Assembly (NCBI GenBank): GCA_022448265.1
Contig: JAKVCC010000005.1
Span: 62,001 to 126,000, forward strand
Length of the DNA: 64,000 nt
Origin: Pirellulales bacterium
GTDB lineage: Bacteria > Planctomycetota > Planctomycetia > Pirellulales > Lacipirellulaceae
Direction of reading: 5' to 3'
Below the pieces are notes generated by a model. It had not been told where the DNA came from and did not search any database. It worked only from the letters and a program-made list of their open reading frames with translations. The position numbers and the translations under genes were made by a program. This document shows positions 1 through 11,406 of this stretch, piece by piece. Every line of letters begins with the position of its first letter. Position 1 is the first letter of the stretch.

Positions 1-2
1 AC

Positions 3-182
3 TATTTGGCCAACATTTTGAACAACAACCGCTTCAAAGATTGGGAGGCAGGGCCGCTTGGGCACGCGATTCACGCCCTGCTGATCTACGATCGTCTGGT
101 GTTTCAAGCTCATGACTCTCCTGAGACACGGCCGCTTTTCGCCAAATCGAAGTCGCGTGGTAGTACCAGTCGACAGCACTAA
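3..182 (+). CDS. C-terminal end of an unidentified protein (5' truncated)
   Basis: An open frame enters from the left edge and closes with TAA at 180-182, giving about 59 residues beginning YLANILNNNRFKDWEAGPLG. Its composition (mixed hydrophobic and charged residues, then a basic Ser/Arg-rich tail) looks more like a real C-terminus than the antisense frame over the same bases. No domain can be recognised from so short a piece. The start lies outside the window. The next gene is co-oriented about 270 nt away. Assignment as coding is an inference from frame length and composition only. Confidence 0.4.
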   Translation, partial: YLANILNNNRFKDWEAGPLGHAIHALLIYDRLVFQAHDSPETRPLFAKSKSRGSTSRQH

Positions 183-449
183 ATCCGGCCAGGCTGGGGG
201 CCCGTCTTTTCCAAAATGCCGTTTCTTTCGAAGAATGGCTATCTTTTTCCAACGAACTACGGATGTAGGTAGTGCCGAGGTCTCCTTGAGCGTTTCTGGC
301 TCATTTGGTGTTGTACGCGGCCAGTACCGACATTGAAATCCCCAGTGCGCCGCATTAAATTGCACGTGACGAGCGGGGTATTAGCGCATCTCTGGATCGT
401 AGATCCACTGGTTTTGCGTATCGGACCACTTGGCTTATGCGGTAACCGA

Positions 450-1391
450 ATGGCGCCTTCGATCAAGTTTACAGACCAACTCGCAGCTTTTTGCAAGACG
501 GCGGCGCAATTGGCCAAGCGGGAGGATGCCGATGCGCTGCTGTTCTTGTTAGAAGGCTCGACTGATTGGGGAAAACTTCGCGGCGCCACGGGACAACTTC
601 ATGTCCTGGTGTCCAGCGACCGAACTCAGCACTTGGCGAAGGCGGAAGACTTCGGTTTTGATACGATTGAGCTCAATATCCCGGATAGTCCCGTTTACGA
701 GCGGCTCACCCAGTCGCTCCTGGAGGCCGTTGCCGAAGACCTCATCGCCCCCGAGGCGTGTGTCGTTGCTCTCTACAGCGGGTTTGAAGTGGGCACCATC
801 GATTCGATTAGCGTTATCCGTCTCGACGAACACTTGGGACGGCTGACCGTCCACGACCTCTGGCAGCTCGATACCAAAGTCCCTACCGAAACGCTGAAAA
901 CCGCCGTGGACCTGGCGGTCGCCATTGGTCGTGAAGGCCGGGAAGGCAAGCCTGTGGGCACGCTTTTTGTAGTGGGCGAGCATCGCAGAGTGCTTAAGCA
1001 CTGCTACCCATTGGGCTTTGACCCGGTACGCGGCTACGGGGCGAACGAGCGGCAGCTCAAGGACGCGAAGGTACGTGAGTCGATCAAGGAGATTGCCCAA
1101 TTGGACGGAGCGCTCATTGTCGCAGCCGATGGAGCGGTGGCAGCTGCGTGCCAGTATGTTTCTGCGCCGGCTGCCGACATTTCACTCAGCAAGGGCCTTG
1201 GGGCGCGACACTGGGCTGCCGCGGCCATCAGTCGTGCCACCAAGGCAATTGCCATCAGTGTGAGTGAGTCCAACGGCACGGTGCGGTTGTTTCAAAACGG
1301 TGAAGTGATGCTCCGCATTGAACCGTTTCGCCGGGCTATGAAGTGGAAAGACTTTGAGTATGAGCCGCCGGCAGGCAAAGACAAAGACTAG
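450..1391 (+). CDS. DisA_N/DAC-domain protein, probable diadenylate cyclase
   Basis: The C-terminal third resembles the DAC (DisA_N) domain, which condenses two ATP into cyclic di-AMP. Visible landmarks are DGA at about residues 219-221 (LDGALIV) and the glycine-rich GLGARHWAAAAIS around 253-255, in the place of the usual LGTRHRAA block. The canonical RHR triplet is therefore RHW here. The N-terminal half, about 150 residues, is a separate region with no recognised domain; no membrane segment or DisA DNA-binding region is seen. The frame stays open upstream to 333, but ATG at 450 (MAPSIKFTDQ) begins the compact soluble sequence and is preferred; no clear ribosome site supports either. Family assignment is good; activity is inferred. 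Confidence 0.75.
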   Translation: MAPSIKFTDQLAAFCKTAAQLAKREDADALLFLLEGSTDWGKLRGATGQLHVLVSSDRTQHLAKAEDFGFDTIELNIPDSPVYERLTQSLLEAVAEDLIAPEACVVALYSGFEVGTIDSISVIRLDEHLGRLTVHDLWQLDTKVPTETLKTAVDLAVAIGREGREGKPVGTLFVVGEHRRVLKHCYPLGFDPVRGYGANERQLKDAKVRESIKEIAQLDGALIVAADGAVAAACQYVSAPAADISLSKGLGARHWAAAAISRATKAIAISVSESNGTVRLFQNGEVMLRIEPFRRAMKWKDFEYEPPAGKDKD

Positions 1392-1625
1392 GGCCCAGAG
1401 ATCCATAGCCGGCTAGTGTCACGCCCAGAGCGGATGGGCCTAATGACGAATATGCTGTCTGCGCGCATTTCTACAGAAAATATGGGAATTGGAATGCGGT
1501 CAAATATGGCTACGACGAATCTTCCATAAAGCGGCTGCACAAGCCAATCAATTTCTAATACGATGGTTGCCAACACGTGACGTGAGCAACCGATCCAAAA
1601 TGATAATCAAAATGGAGTCCCGATT

Positions 1626-2672
1626 ATGTCCCCGAAAAGTTCATCAGCCATGCCCTCAGTTATGTTTGCAATGCTGAAAAACTGCTGGATGTGTCTCGCG
1701 ATCCTGCTCTCGCTAACCCTGCCCGTTATGGCGGAGGACGTGCCCCAGCCCGTGCGGATGGGTTGCGGAAACATGACCTTTGACACGGTGCCCGGCTGGG
1801 GGCTCCGTCCCAGTGGCGACTCCGCTTTGGGCTCAACCCACGGTGCGGTTGTTGTTGATAGGGCGGGCAATGTTTACACCAGCGCCCAGAAAGGAGTCGT
1901 TGTGTTTTCGCCTGAGGGTGTGGTGATCCACTCCTACTTGGGTAAAGACTACTCCGACATCCATGACATGGAGATCCGTGACGAAGAAGGGACTGAGTAC
2001 ATTTATGGCGCCCGCAATAACAATGCCGAAGGAATCAAGTTCAACATTAGTGGTGGAAAAATTGTGCTGAAGCTGGGGCTTCCAGAGGAAGCTGGACTCA
2101 ATAACGAGGGCTTCAGCCCAACGGCGATTACCGTCGCACCCAACGGCGATATTTTCCTTTCTAATGGCTACGCCAGCAACCACATATTCAAATACGATAA
2201 GACGGGGAAATATTTACTGCACTTTGGAGCTAAAGGCGACGGCCTTAAGGAATTTAATGTAGCCCATGGCATGACTCTCGACACACGCTATGATCCTCCC
2301 CGTCTCCTGATTGCTGACCGCAATCACGCACCGAAGGGCCGGCTGCTCCATTATGATTTGAATGGTGAATTCATTGCCGAGGTCGTGACCGGTTTAGGCT
2401 TGCCGACCTCCGTTGCCGTCCAGGGAGACTATGTGTCGGTTCCGGACTTGCAGGGGCGCGTGGTCATTCTGGACAAGAATAACACCATTATTTCGGTACT
2501 GGGTCACAACCCTGATCCGGCCCAGGGCACGAACTATAGTATTCCGCAAGAGCAGTGGATTGAGGGTGTGTTCAGCGGCACACACGGTTCCTACTGGGAC
2601 AATGACGGCAACCTCTACGTTCAGGACTGGAATGTATCGGGGCGTATCATGAAGCTGGTGCGGGTTCCCTAG
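1626..2672 (+). CDS. Secreted NHL/six-bladed beta-propeller protein
   Basis: A 348-residue protein with an N-terminal export signal: a hydrophobic stretch (LAILLSLTLPVMA) ends near residue 36. The mature part carries repeats of the NHL/SMP-30 propeller type, such as GAVVVDRAGNVYTS, ITVAPNGDIFLSNGY, HIFKYDKTGKYLLHFG and a final YWDNDGNLYVQDW. These domains usually bind ligands or partners in the periplasm; no catalytic residues can be assigned. GGAG nine bases before the ATG at 1626 supports that start, although a later Met at residue 17 would give a more usual signal peptide. No partner gene is obvious: the downstream gene is a pseudogene on the other strand. Confidence 0.7.
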   Translation: MSPKSSSAMPSVMFAMLKNCWMCLAILLSLTLPVMAEDVPQPVRMGCGNMTFDTVPGWGLRPSGDSALGSTHGAVVVDRAGNVYTSAQKGVVVFSPEGVVIHSYLGKDYSDIHDMEIRDEEGTEYIYGARNNNAEGIKFNISGGKIVLKLGLPEEAGLNNEGFSPTAITVAPNGDIFLSNGYASNHIFKYDKTGKYLLHFGAKGDGLKEFNVAHGMTLDTRYDPPRLLIADRNHAPKGRLLHYDLNGEFIAEVVTGLGLPTSVAVQGDYVSVPDLQGRVVILDKNNTIISVLGHNPDPAQGTNYSIPQEQWIEGVFSGTHGSYWDNDGNLYVQDWNVSGRIMKLVRVP

Positions 2673-2735
2673 CAGAGCTGGCCCATGGCGGACTTTTTTC
2701 TAAGGGACTAACGTTATTGCGCATCCAGTGCGCTA

Positions 2736-3443
2736 TCACTTCAGCGGGCCGGCAGTCGCAGTGCGGTCCAGGCGCCACACATCCCCTGGCCGCCACGCAG
2801 ACTCTACGCGGTGAGCGAAGTCCTGCTTACCCAACTCTACCTGCTCGGCCGAGATGGTGATCGCGCTTCCGGCTACAAGCAACAGAGCGTCGCGGTGGAC
2901 ATGAACACCGCATGCGTGGCGCAGGGTCCAGGGTGTGTCCGGCAGCTCCTCCCAATGTTTTCCATCAGTAGAATACCACACGTCATTACGATTGCCGTCC
3001 GTCGCCACTTCCTCCGGATGGTCAGCAATCCACCGGTGCCCGCCCAACACCCAAAGCTTGCCGTCCCACACCGCAGTATCGTGATAGGAGCGTGCCGGCC
3101 AGCCCGCCTCCCCCTCCGCCAGATGACAGATCTATTCGCAACCGTCTGCCGACGACCACACATCATTGTGGTAGAGGCGCGCCTTGAGTCTTGGCTGCTG
3201 CGCGAGGTCGTATCGTAGCGAACTCAGCGTGGCCCCCCCGCCCCGACATAGCCACCGCCGAGGATCCACATGCGATCATCGAACACAGATGCGCCGCCAT
3301 TGGCGCCGGTGATCATGCCCCTAGGCGCCCAGGGCGCTTTGTCGGTTACCAGCTCCATTTTACACCATCCTCTGTCCGCCAGACGTCACGCAGCGGTGCC
3401 GGCGCCGGCGGAAAGCGTTTCCATCGCCCTTCATCCACTAGAG
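2736..3443 (-). pseudogene. Decayed Kelch-repeat protein gene, truncated next to tRNA-Arg
   Basis: Reading the minus strand from 3443 gives recognisable Kelch-type propeller sequence in three frames: [14 protein letters not shown], then after a frameshift near 3355 [20 protein letters not shown] and [12 protein letters not shown], then after a shift in the G-run near 3235 YHNDVWSSADGCE and a stop, then WDGKLWVLGGHRW and NDVWYSTDGKHWEELPDTPW to the end. No start codon or signal peptide remains: homology begins directly beside the 3' end of the tRNA. At least two frameshifts and one in-frame stop make it non-functional. The only long intact piece is 2736-3071. Interpretation as a relic is strong; the original role is unknown. 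Confidence 0.75.
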
Positions 3444-3517
3444 TATCCCCGAGTGGATTCGAACCACTAACCTTCGGCTTCGGAGGCCGACACTCTATCC
3501 AGTTGAGCTACGGGGAC
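3444..3517 (-). tRNA. tRNA-Arg (anticodon CCG)
   Basis: On the minus strand the sequence folds as a full cloverleaf: acceptor GTCCCCG pairing with CGGGGAT (one G-U), D arm with GCTCAACTGGATAGAGT, anticodon stem TCGGC/GCCGA around the loop CTCCGAA, and T arm with GTTCGAATC. The anticodon reads CCG, decoding CGG. Discriminator A at 3444; no CCA is encoded. Confidence 0.93.
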
Positions 3518-4207
3518 GCAGCTGGTTTAACCATTGATAATAGCGAATTCATCTTTTCTCGGTAACACGCACACCATAGAAATTCTCGTTAGCCCTGCTT
3601 TAAGCCTATAGAGAGTATTCTTGCTCTATATTTCTCGCGAATCGTGCCCTACCTCAACACTGATATTCGATTCGCTTCAGAGTCGGCATGAAAAAACAGG
3701 AACGGCCACGCCAAGGTGCGAGGGGCTGTTTTGCGATACGGGATCGCTGCATATGCTGGTTCGTTTGATCTGGCCAACTTGTTTGTTGTTCGCCCAAGTT
3801 TAACGGACGACTTCAGTAGTTGCTTGATGATTCATGCAGATAGCGCACCCACATAATTGCTAGGTGCAAAAACTTGGATCTTGTTCCGATGGCAGTCCAG
3901 ATCGCAGCGGTCGGATCAGAGTGGTAGTTGTCCGACTAGTACTGCGCGATACTCAAAAAATGGGACAAATCTGTAAAATCGCAAATCCTGAACACCTCCG
4001 CCTCCGTAGTGCCCGCTTAGAATCAATTGACGCGTGGTGGCAGTCAAGTAAAATGGAGATCGCCAATTGATTCGCACTTGCCTGGAAGACCGGTCGGGCT
4101 GGCTGCCCTTTGTTTTCGCGTAAACGCTTCCTTTTATTCGGGCTCGCTTGAAAGTTTTCGAGTTTCGCTTTTCCATTGCTGCAAAAAACAGTCGGTGAGT
4201 CTCATCT
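3518..4207. other. Gene-free interval
   Basis: About 690 nt without a credible gene. All open frames are short, lack ribosome sites and have unnatural composition. A 7-bp inverted repeat (AAAACAG/CTGTTTT, about 3691-3735) is visible but has no obvious role. The last part presumably holds the promoter for the large gene at 4208; I see no clear -10/-35 pair. Confidence 0.5.
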
Positions 4208-7200
4208 ATGTTTCGACTCGCCACAGTTTTTGCCTTGGGAATTTTGAGTATTAGCGGAGAGATACTGGCCGGCGATTCGGTGCCGGTGAGTTTTTATCGG
4301 CAGGTGCGGCCGATCTTGCAGGCCCGCTGCCAGGGATGTCATCAGCCGGCCAAAGCGGGGGGCGGGTATGTGATGATGTCGGTCGAAGCCATGCTGCGCC
4401 AGGGCGACAGTGATTTGGTTGGCGTGGTTCCAGGTGATCCCGCCGCCAGTCATTTGATTGCGCAGATAACGCCCGAGGACGGTACCGCCGCGATGCCTCA
4501 GGAAGGCGATCCGCTCACCGAAGCACAGATTGCGCTGATTGCGCGATGGATTGGCGAGGGCGCCGACGACGATACGCCGGCTGGTGCTCGTCCTGTTTAC
4601 GATAACGAGCACCCACCGACGTACTCGCGGCCGCCGGTTGTGCCTGCGCTCGATTTTTCGCCCAACGGTGCGCTGATTGCGGTTGGGGCATTTCATGAAG
4701 TAGTGCTGCACGATGCTGGTTTATTGGATGCCTCACAAGAGGCGCGTAGTGTTGCGGTGGACGCGCAGCCGCTGGCTCGATTGATCGGCCTTTCCGAGCG
4801 AATAGCTTCGGTCAAGTTTTCCCCCGACGGAACCAAGCTGGCTGTAACGGGTGGCTCGCCGGCGCGGATGGGCGAGGTTCAGGTTTGGGACGTCGCATCC
4901 CGCGAGCTTGAACTCTCGCTGCCGGTCACGTTCGATACGGTCTACGGCGCTTCGTGGTCGCCCGACGGCAAGCGGCTTGCCTTCGGATGCGCCGACAATA
5001 CGGTCCGCGCGATCGACGCTGCTACCGGCGAGCAGGTTCTCTTTCAAGGCGCTCATAGCGACTGGGTGCTCGATACGGTTTTTTCGGCCGATGGGACGCA
5101 CCTAGCGAGTGTGGGCCGCGACGCGACGGTCAAGTTGATTGAAGTCGATACCGAGAGATTCGTCGATAACATCACCTCGATTACCCCCGGTGCGCTGCGG
5201 GGCGGCATCAACGCGGTGGCCCGCCATCCGGATCGCGATGAGATTCTGTTTGGCGGTGCCGACGGCGTTCCAAAGATTTACCGTATGCATCGCACGACCA
5301 AACGCGTGATCGGCGACGACGCCAATCAGCTTTGGGTCCTGCCGCCGCTACCCGGACGCGTGTTTAGCGTGGACTACAGCGCTGACGGCCGGCTTATTGC
5401 CGCCGGCAGCAGTCTCGACGGGGTGGGGACAGTTCATTTGTACAACATCGATCCCAACGTCGAGATTCCGGAGGATGTCAGCGCTATCCTCATCAAGCCC
5501 ACACATTCGCGCACTCCCGAAGAGGTCCAGAAACTTGAGCAACATTTTGCCGACGGAATACGTCAGGTCGCAGCATTGCCATTTGACGACGGCGGCATCT
5601 ACGCGGTGGCGATCAGTGCAGACGGCAGTCGCGTCGCTGCGGCCGGAGCAAGCGGCAAGGTGCGCATGATCGACGGAGCATCAGGCGCGGTCGTGCACGA
5701 ATTTGTTCCCGTGGAAGTCGTGCCGCAAAAGGAGGAAGTCCGTATTGATGTCGCAGCTGCCAAAGACCGGTCCAGGCCGTTGCCCGTTTTGGATGGGAAC
5801 GAGTCGCTCCCTGCTGACGCTGAAGTTATGAGCCTTTCGATCCAACCCACTTCGTTTCAGCTCCATTCCAGCACCGACTACGTGCAACTAGTCGTGACAG
5901 CTGAGCTCGCCGGCGGCGACCGGGTCGACGTTACGCGGCTTGCCAAGCTGGAAGCCGGGTCGGCGGCCGTATCCGTATCGCCCACAGGAATCGTTCGGGG
6001 CGCCGCCGACGGTTCGACGACAATCAGCGCATCGCTCGAGGGTAAAACTGGCCAGTCGGCTGCTGAGGTGAAGGGCATCTCAGCCCTGCTGCAACCCGAC
6101 TATATTCTGGACGTATCGCCGATCCTGGCTCGGGCCGGCTGCAACGCCGGCACATGCCATGGCGCCCAAGATGGCAAGAACGGATTCAAACTTTCGCTCC
6201 GCGGTTACGATCCGCTGTTTGACGTCCGCTCGCTGGCAGATGATCTGGCGTCAAGGCGCACCGATCTGGCATCGCCCGCGCAAAGTTTGATGTTACTTAA
6301 GCCCACCGCGAGCGTCCCTCATGAGGGAGGTCGCGTGCTGCAGCCGGAGGGCGACTATTACCGGACGCTATTGGCGTGGGTCGAAGGAGGCGCAAAACTG
6401 GCGACCGATGCGCCCCGCGTCACGCAGATTGACGTGACGCCGGTCAATCCGATCGTGCAGCGAATCGGGTCTCGCCAGCAGATGCGCGTGGTAGCAACTT
6501 ATGCGGACGGTCAGCAGCGGGATGTGACGCGCGAGGCATTTGTCGAAAGTGGCGACACCGAGATTGCTAAGCCTGTCGCCGAGGTTGCAGGTCTGATCGA
6601 AGTGCTCCGGCGGGGCGAAGCGCCGGTGCTGGTGCGCTATGAGGGTGCGTACGCTGCGACGACGATTACCGTCATGGGCGACCGCAGCGGCTTTGTCTGG
6701 GAGGACCCCCCCGTCCACAACAAGATCGATGAGCTGGTGCACGCGAAACTCCGCCGCACGAAAACTTCGCCCGCTCCGCTATGTAACGACTATACATTTT
6801 TGCGGCGCGTGTATCTTGACCTGACGGGATTGCCCCCCACTCCCGAACAGATTGTCGCCTTCCGGGATGATCCGCGTGACTCCCAGTGGAAGCGCAACCA
6901 GCTTGTTGACCAGCTCATCGGCAGTACGGAATATATAGAGCACTGGAGTAATAAATGGGCCGACCTGTTGTTGGTGAACAGCAAGTTTCTCGGCCGCGAG
7001 GGTGCAGAGGCGCTTCGCAATTGGATTCGCGGCGAAATCGCCGCAAACCGGCCCTACGATGAATTTGCCAGGACCGTGTTGACCGCAAGTGGATCGACCA
7101 AAGAAAATCCGGCCGCGTCGTACTACAAGATTCTTCGCGAGCCGGATATTACCATGGAGAATACGACGCAGTTGTTCTTGGCGACGCGATTTAATTGCAA

Positions 7201-9748
7201 CAAGTGCCATGACCACCCTTTCGAACGCTGGACACAAGATCAGTATTACCAGTTGTCGGCGTTCTTTGCCCGGGTGGGATTCAAAAAAGACCCGGCCGGG
7301 GGCGACAAGATGGTCGGCGGCACGTCGGTGGATCCCGCGAAGCCGCTTTACGAAGAAGTCTTTGCCAAGCCGGAGGGCGAAGTGACCCATCTCAGGACCA
7401 GCAAGGTTGCCGCGCCTCAATTTCCCTTCGATTGCCAGCACCAGTGCGCCGACGACGCGACGCGACGGGCGAAGTTGGCGGCGTGGATTACCTCGCCCGA
7501 CAATCAGTACTTTGCGAAGAGTTATATGAATCGCGTGTGGGCGTATCTGACAGGTCGCGGGTTGATCGAGCCGATCGACGACATTCGCGCCGGTAATCCG
7601 CCCACTAATCCTGAATTGCTTGACTGGCTCACCGGACAGTTCATCGAGAGCGGCTTTGATGTCCAGCAGCAGCTGCGCACCATTTGTCGATCGCGGACTT
7701 ATCAGTTGTCTCTCAATTCAAACCGTTTCAACGAAGACGATGTGCTGAATTACTCGCATGCCCGTGCCCGGCGGCTTCCTGCCGAGGTGTTGTACGACGC
7801 GATCTACAGTACCACCGGCGCCAAGTCGGCGTTTCCCAGCGTGCCGGCAGGGACGCGAGCCGCGGCCTTGCCCGATGTGGGTATTCAATTGCCGGACGGA
7901 TTTTTGAACACGCTGGGCCGGCCGGCCAGGGAGAGCGCGTGCGAATGTGAACGGAGTAGCCAGTTGCAAATGGGTCCGATCATGGCGCTCATTAACGGGG
8001 CATCGGTGGGGCAAGCGGTCAGCGATCCCGAGGGCGCGATTGCGAAGCTGGCCGCCACAACGGCCGACGATCGCCAACTGCTGGAAAATCTATTCTTACG
8101 GATCCTGGGCCGTCCTGCCGCTGAAGGCGAATTGACCGATGTGCTCAAGGTTGTCGGAGGGATTGACGAGCAGCATGAGCAGTTGGTGAAGGAACTTGCC
8201 GATTACGAGGCAAAGTTGTTGCCGATTCTGGAGAATCGCGAGGAGCAACGATTGGCAGCGCTTGAGGCAGCCAGGCAGGATCTGGCAGCTTATATCGAAG
8301 CAGCTGCGCCCCTGCGCGAACAGTTGTCCCAAGATCGCGAGGATCGAATCTTGGCTGCCAAAAAGAGGCTAAAAGAGATTCGCGCGTTGCGCGTCGCCGC
8401 ACTGCCCCAGTGGGAAGCGGGCCGTCAAAACGACACGCAGTGGGAGGTGCTCGATCCGATTGAGATTCGATCTACGTCGGGCGCAGCGCTCCGTGCCCAG
8501 CCGGATCGTAGCGTCTACTTCGATGGCGGGGTGATGAGGCATAGCACGACTTATGTAATTGCCCCGGCCAAATTGTCCGGTATTACTGGAGTCCAGATCG
8601 AAGCGCTGAGTGACGACCGCCTGCCAGAACGAGGGCCCGGGTTATCCGACGACGGGAATTTTGTGCTAACGCAGCTGAAGTTCTCTGCTGCAGTGCCGTA
8701 CACGCAATCACCGCCGTTGGTACGAAGTTGGGAATTTTCGGCGGACTCAGATGGATGGACCGGCAGTGGCGGGACGGTGCTGGAACCCGAAGAAGGTTAT
8801 GTTGTGGCCAAGCAGGTGGAGCGATCGCCGCAGTTGTTTTCGCCTGTCGCTGCGCCTGCCGCGCCGCTAGCGCTGGAGGTCACTGCAAAACTGTCGCAGC
8901 ACACGACACTCAGTGTCCACTGGCAAACCGAATCTGAACCAACGTATGACCGGGTCCGCGAGGCATCGCGGCAGGTGAGCCCTGGCAGTGGGGACTGGCG
9001 GACCTATCGCATCGACTTCCACCCAAAGTCGCCGCCGCTGAAAGTACGACTTAGCTTCGAGGGTGGCGGTGCCGAAGTTGCGATTGATGCGGTGCGGCTA
9101 CTCGAGGCAAAGCCGGCCAAGTTTGCACCGGTGAAACTCAGTAATGCTCAGGCCGACTTTAGCCAAACGGGCTACCCGGTGGCCGCGGCGATCGATGGTG
9201 TCGCCGCCGGCCGCGCCGGTTGGGGCGTCTCGCCACAGAGCGGTCGTGATCATCAGGCGATTTTTGAAACTTCTGAAGACTATGCCGCTACCGGTACGGG
9301 GCTCGTTGCTCTGGATCTCGTGCAAAATTTCTCAAACGGGAAGTACCTGCTGGGGCGATTTCGGATTTCGATTACGCGGTCGCCGCGACCGATCAATTTT
9401 GGCCTGCCGATGGAAATCGTCGAGGTGCTGGCGATCGCTGCCGACAAACGTAGCGCTGAGCAATCGGCGGAACTGGCCGACTACGTGTTATCCCGCGATG
9501 ATGACTACGCCGATCAGCGATTCAAACTTTACGAGGCGGAAAGGCCAGTACCACCAGACGCCGAAGTTGTGAAAATAGAAAATCAGATCGCCGAGCTTGA
9601 ATTGCCGCTCCCGTCGGATCCCGAGCAGAGGAGGCTCCGCCGGGCGGTGGAATTGAGCAAACAGCAGTTATTGCAGAAGCGAGTTACTGCCGCCGAGGAC
9701 GTAGCGTGGTCACTGATTAATAGTCCGGAATTTTTGTATAATCATTGA
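4208..9748 (+). CDS. Giant PSCyt1-WD40-Big2-DUF1549-DUF1553 protein
   Basis: 1846 residues, exported ([22 protein letters not shown]). Order: PSCyt1 cytochrome-like domain with CQGCH at about 41-45; WD40-type propeller at about 145-500 ([43 protein letters not shown]); Big2-like domain near 545-620; a second cysteine cluster CNAGTCHGA near 645; another Big2-like region near 740-820; DUF1549 (PSCyt2) at about 837-1020 with [16 protein letters not shown] and [15 protein letters not shown]1553 (PSD1) at about 1085-1300; then a coiled region and jelly-roll-like C-terminus ending NSPEFLYNH. These planctomycete families are presumed exported and redox- or polysaccharide-related, but biochemistry is unproven. 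It is much longer than the simple 820-residue relative in this window. The DUF1501 partner follows after 31 nt, probably one operon. Confidence 0.9.
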   Translation: MFRLATVFALGILSISGEILAGDSVPVSFYRQVRPILQARCQGCHQPAKAGGGYVMMSVEAMLRQGDSDLVGVVPGDPAASHLIAQITPEDGTAAMPQEGDPLTEAQIALIARWIGEGADDDTPAGARPVYDNEHPPTYSRPPVVPALDFSPNGALIAVGAFHEVVLHDAGLLDASQEARSVAVDAQPLARLIGLSERIASVKFSPDGTKLAVTGGSPARMGEVQVWDVASRELELSLPVTFDTVYGASWSPDGKRLAFGCADNTVRAIDAATGEQVLFQGAHSDWVLDTVFSADGTHLASVGRDATVKLIEVDTERFVDNITSITPGALRGGINAVARHPDRDEILFGGADGVPKIYRMHRTTKRVIGDDANQLWVLPPLPGRVFSVDYSADGRLIAAGSSLDGVGTVHLYNIDPNVEIPEDVSAILIKPTHSRTPEEVQKLEQHFADGIRQVAALPFDDGGIYAVAISADGSRVAAAGASGKVRMIDGASGAVVHEFVPVEVVPQKEEVRIDVAAAKDRSRPLPVLDGNESLPADAEVMSLSIQPTSFQLHSSTDYVQLVVTAELAGGDRVDVTRLAKLEAGSAAVSVSPTGIVRGAADGSTTISASLEGKTGQSAAEVKGISALLQPDYILDVSPILARAGCNAGTCHGAQDGKNGFKLSLRGYDPLFDVRSLADDLASRRTDLASPAQSLMLLKPTASVPHEGGRVLQPEGDYYRTLLAWVEGGAKLATDAPRVTQIDVTPVNPIVQRIGSRQQMRVVATYADGQQRDVTREAFVESGDTEIAKPVAEVAGLIEVLRRGEAPVLVRYEGAYAATTITVMGDRSGFVWEDPPVHNKIDELVHAKLRRTKTSPAPLCNDYTFLRRVYLDLTGLPPTPEQIVAFRDDPRDSQWKRNQLVDQLIGSTEYIEHWSNKWADLLLVNSKFLGREGAEALRNWIRGEIAANRPYDEFARTVLTASGSTKENPAASYYKILREPDITMENTTQLFLATRFNCNKCHDHPFERWTQDQYYQLSAFFARVGFKKDPAGGDKMVGGTSVDPAKPLYEEVFAKPEGEVTHLRTSKVAAPQFPFDCQHQCADDATRRAKLAAWITSPDNQYFAKSYMNRVWAYLTGRGLIEPIDDIRAGNPPTNPELLDWLTGQFIESGFDVQQQLRTICRSRTYQLSLNSNRFNEDDVLNYSHARARRLPAEVLYDAIYSTTGAKSAFPSVPAGTRAAALPDVGIQLPDGFLNTLGRPARESACECERSSQLQMGPIMALINGASVGQAVSDPEGAIAKLAATTADDRQLLENLFLRILGRPAAEGELTDVLKVVGGIDEQHEQLVKELADYEAKLLPILENREEQRLAALEAARQDLAAYIEAAAPLREQLSQDREDRILAAKKRLKEIRALRVAALPQWEAGRQNDTQWEVLDPIEIRSTSGAALRAQPDRSVYFDGGVMRHSTTYVIAPAKLSGITGVQIEALSDDRLPERGPGLSDDGNFVLTQLKFSAAVPYTQSPPLVRSWEFSADSDGWTGSGGTVLEPEEGYVVAKQVERSPQLFSPVAAPAAPLALEVTAKLSQHTTLSVHWQTESEPTYDRVREASRQVSPGSGDWRTYRIDFHPKSPPLKVRLSFEGGGAEVAIDAVRLLEAKPAKFAPVKLSNAQADFSQTGYPVAAAIDGVAAGRAGWGVSPQSGRDHQAIFETSEDYAATGTGLVALDLVQNFSNGKYLLGRFRISITRSPRPINFGLPMEIVEVLAIAADKRSAEQSAELADYVLSRDDDYADQRFKLYEAERPVPPDAEVVKIENQIAELELPLPSDPEQRRLRRAVELSKQQLLQKRVTAAEDVAWSLINSPEFLYNH

Positions 9749-9779
9749 CAGGGGCTCCAGTACTTTTTCGAGGTTTTCC

Positions 9780-11255
9780 ATGTTTCGAATAACCGGCCCA
9801 ATGGGCAAAGATTTGTGCGATGCGAATCTCCCTGCGTCGCGTCGCGACGTGTTGCGTATCGGTGGGGCCGGGATGTTGGGGCTCTCGCTGGCGCCGCTGC
9901 TCAAGCTTCAGTCGCATGCCGCGGAAGCTGGCCACGTGGGCGGCCCAGGTTGGGGCAAGGCCAAGAGCGTAATCCTGGTCTATTTGCAGGGCGGGCCCAG
10001 CCATCTTGACTTGTGGGACCCGAAAGAACCTGACACTGTTCCCGACAATGTTCGCAGTGCTTTCAAGAACATTTCCACCAAGCTACCGGGCGTCAAGTTC
10101 ACTGAAATCTTGCCGCGACTAGCCAAGATCAACGATTTGTTCACGATGATTCGCTCAATGAGCTACTCACCCAACGGCCTCTTCAATCACACGGCGGCTA
10201 TCTACCAGATGATGACTGGATACACGACCGACAAGGTTAGCCCATCAGGTCAACTCGAGCCTCCCAGCCCAAAGGATTTTCCGAACTTTGGATCCAACAT
10301 CATCAAGCTCCGTCCGGTCACCGAACCGATGTTGCCTTTCGTGATGTTGCCGCGGCCATTGCAAGAGAGCAAAGTGATCGGCAAAGGAGGCACTGCCGGA
10401 TTTTTGGGGAAAGCGTACGACCCGTACACCCTATATCCTAATGGCGACGACATGAAGATGGACAAGATGGACCACATTCGTGTAGACGACCTGAAGATGC
10501 GGCCCGATATGTTTTCGGTGCGGCTGGAGCGACGAGCAAAACTCCGCGAGTTGATTACCCAAAGGGCGGCCCATATTGAAAAAGCAGTCGCCGGTGAGAA
10601 TCTCGATCAGTATTACAACCAAGCGCTCCGATTAATCCTGTCGGGTCGTGCTCGCGAGGCCTTTGATTTGGGACAAGAGTCCGATGCGGTGCGCGACAGT
10701 TACGGACGCAACACGTTTGGGCAAAGCTGCCTGTTGGCCCGTCGGTTGATCGAAGCGGGCACGCGCGTGGTCGAAGTGATATGGCCGAAGCACGCCAACT
10801 CTGACAATCATTCCTGGGACCACCACGTCGATTTGCCGAATCGTATGAAGAAGCAATCAGGACCGATGCTTGACGCGGGTCTGGCAGGATTGATTTCGGA
10901 TATGAACCAGCGCGGCTTGCTTGAGGAAACGTTGGTGGTTGCCGTGGGCGAGTTTGGCCGGAGTCCCCAAAAGGGTGTTAGCACAAGCGGCAATGGCAAT
11001 AGTTCCGATGGTCGCGATCATTGGCCTTATTGCTACACGGCCGTGCTGGCCGGTGCCGGAGTCAAACGTGGCTATGTGCATGGCCGCAGCGACGCGACTG
11101 GCTCCGCCCCGCTCGATGACGCAGTTCACCCGGCGGAATTGCTGGCGTCGATTTACCATAGCTTTGGCATTGACCCTGAGACGATGGTGATGAACCATCT
11201 CAACCAGCCGCGCGAGTTGGTCAAGGCTAAAGCTGTAACGAGGCTCTTTGCCTAA
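9780..11255 (+). CDS. DUF1501 family protein (Tat-exported)
   Basis: 491 residues. The N-terminus has a twin-arginine-like segment [20 protein letters not shown], so export in folded form is likely. The body matches DUF1501, a sulfatase-fold family of unknown activity: [17 protein letters not shown] near the start, [18 protein letters not shown] in the middle, and [13 protein letters not shown] with the [19 protein letters not shown] block near the C-terminus. GAGG eight bases before ATG supports the start. It lies 31 nt behind the giant PSCyt protein, the usual pairing in planctomycetes, and the two probably act together outside the cytoplasm. A TATAAT at about 9736-9741 lies in the end of the upstream gene but lacks a good -35. 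Confidence 0.92.
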   Translation: MFRITGPMGKDLCDANLPASRRDVLRIGGAGMLGLSLAPLLKLQSHAAEAGHVGGPGWGKAKSVILVYLQGGPSHLDLWDPKEPDTVPDNVRSAFKNISTKLPGVKFTEILPRLAKINDLFTMIRSMSYSPNGLFNHTAAIYQMMTGYTTDKVSPSGQLEPPSPKDFPNFGSNIIKLRPVTEPMLPFVMLPRPLQESKVIGKGGTAGFLGKAYDPYTLYPNGDDMKMDKMDHIRVDDLKMRPDMFSVRLERRAKLRELITQRAAHIEKAVAGENLDQYYNQALRLILSGRAREAFDLGQESDAVRDSYGRNTFGQSCLLARRLIEAGTRVVEVIWPKHANSDNHSWDHHVDLPNRMKKQSGPMLDAGLAGLISDMNQRGLLEETLVVAVGEFGRSPQKGVSTSGNGNSSDGRDHWPYCYTAVLAGAGVKRGYVHGRSDATGSAPLDDAVHPAELLASIYHSFGIDPETMVMNHLNQPRELVKAKAVTRLFA

Positions 11256-11299
11256 AGCAAAGATAGCGCGGCTATTACGCGCAATGGCGAGACAACGCT

Positions 11300-11326
11300 A
11301 AACGGTCGTCCGTCACTCGACCGTTT
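11300..11326. terminator. Bidirectional terminator-like hairpin
   Basis: A perfect 9-bp inverted repeat, AAACGGTCG and CGACCGTTT, with a 9-nt loop lies between the convergent DUF1501 and HIT genes. The palindrome itself begins AAA and ends TTT, so each strand has a short U run. No longer T tract follows, hence moderate confidence. Confidence 0.5.
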
Positions 11327-11406
11327 CCCGTTCGCGCCGGGCGTTCTGGGTCCTGACTTCGCCGGCAGCTCAGTAGGAGAACCTGGAAATACCGGTCATC
11401 GGTCGA

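Noticed and set aside
34-252. 72-residue minus-strand frame at the left edge
   Set aside because: It overlaps the more protein-like plus-strand C-terminus that runs into the window, and has no start signal.
9736-9741. TATAAT before the first DUF1501 gene
   Set aside because: It encodes the conserved C-terminal LYNH residues of the upstream protein and has no -35 at the right distance, so chance is more likely than a promoter.
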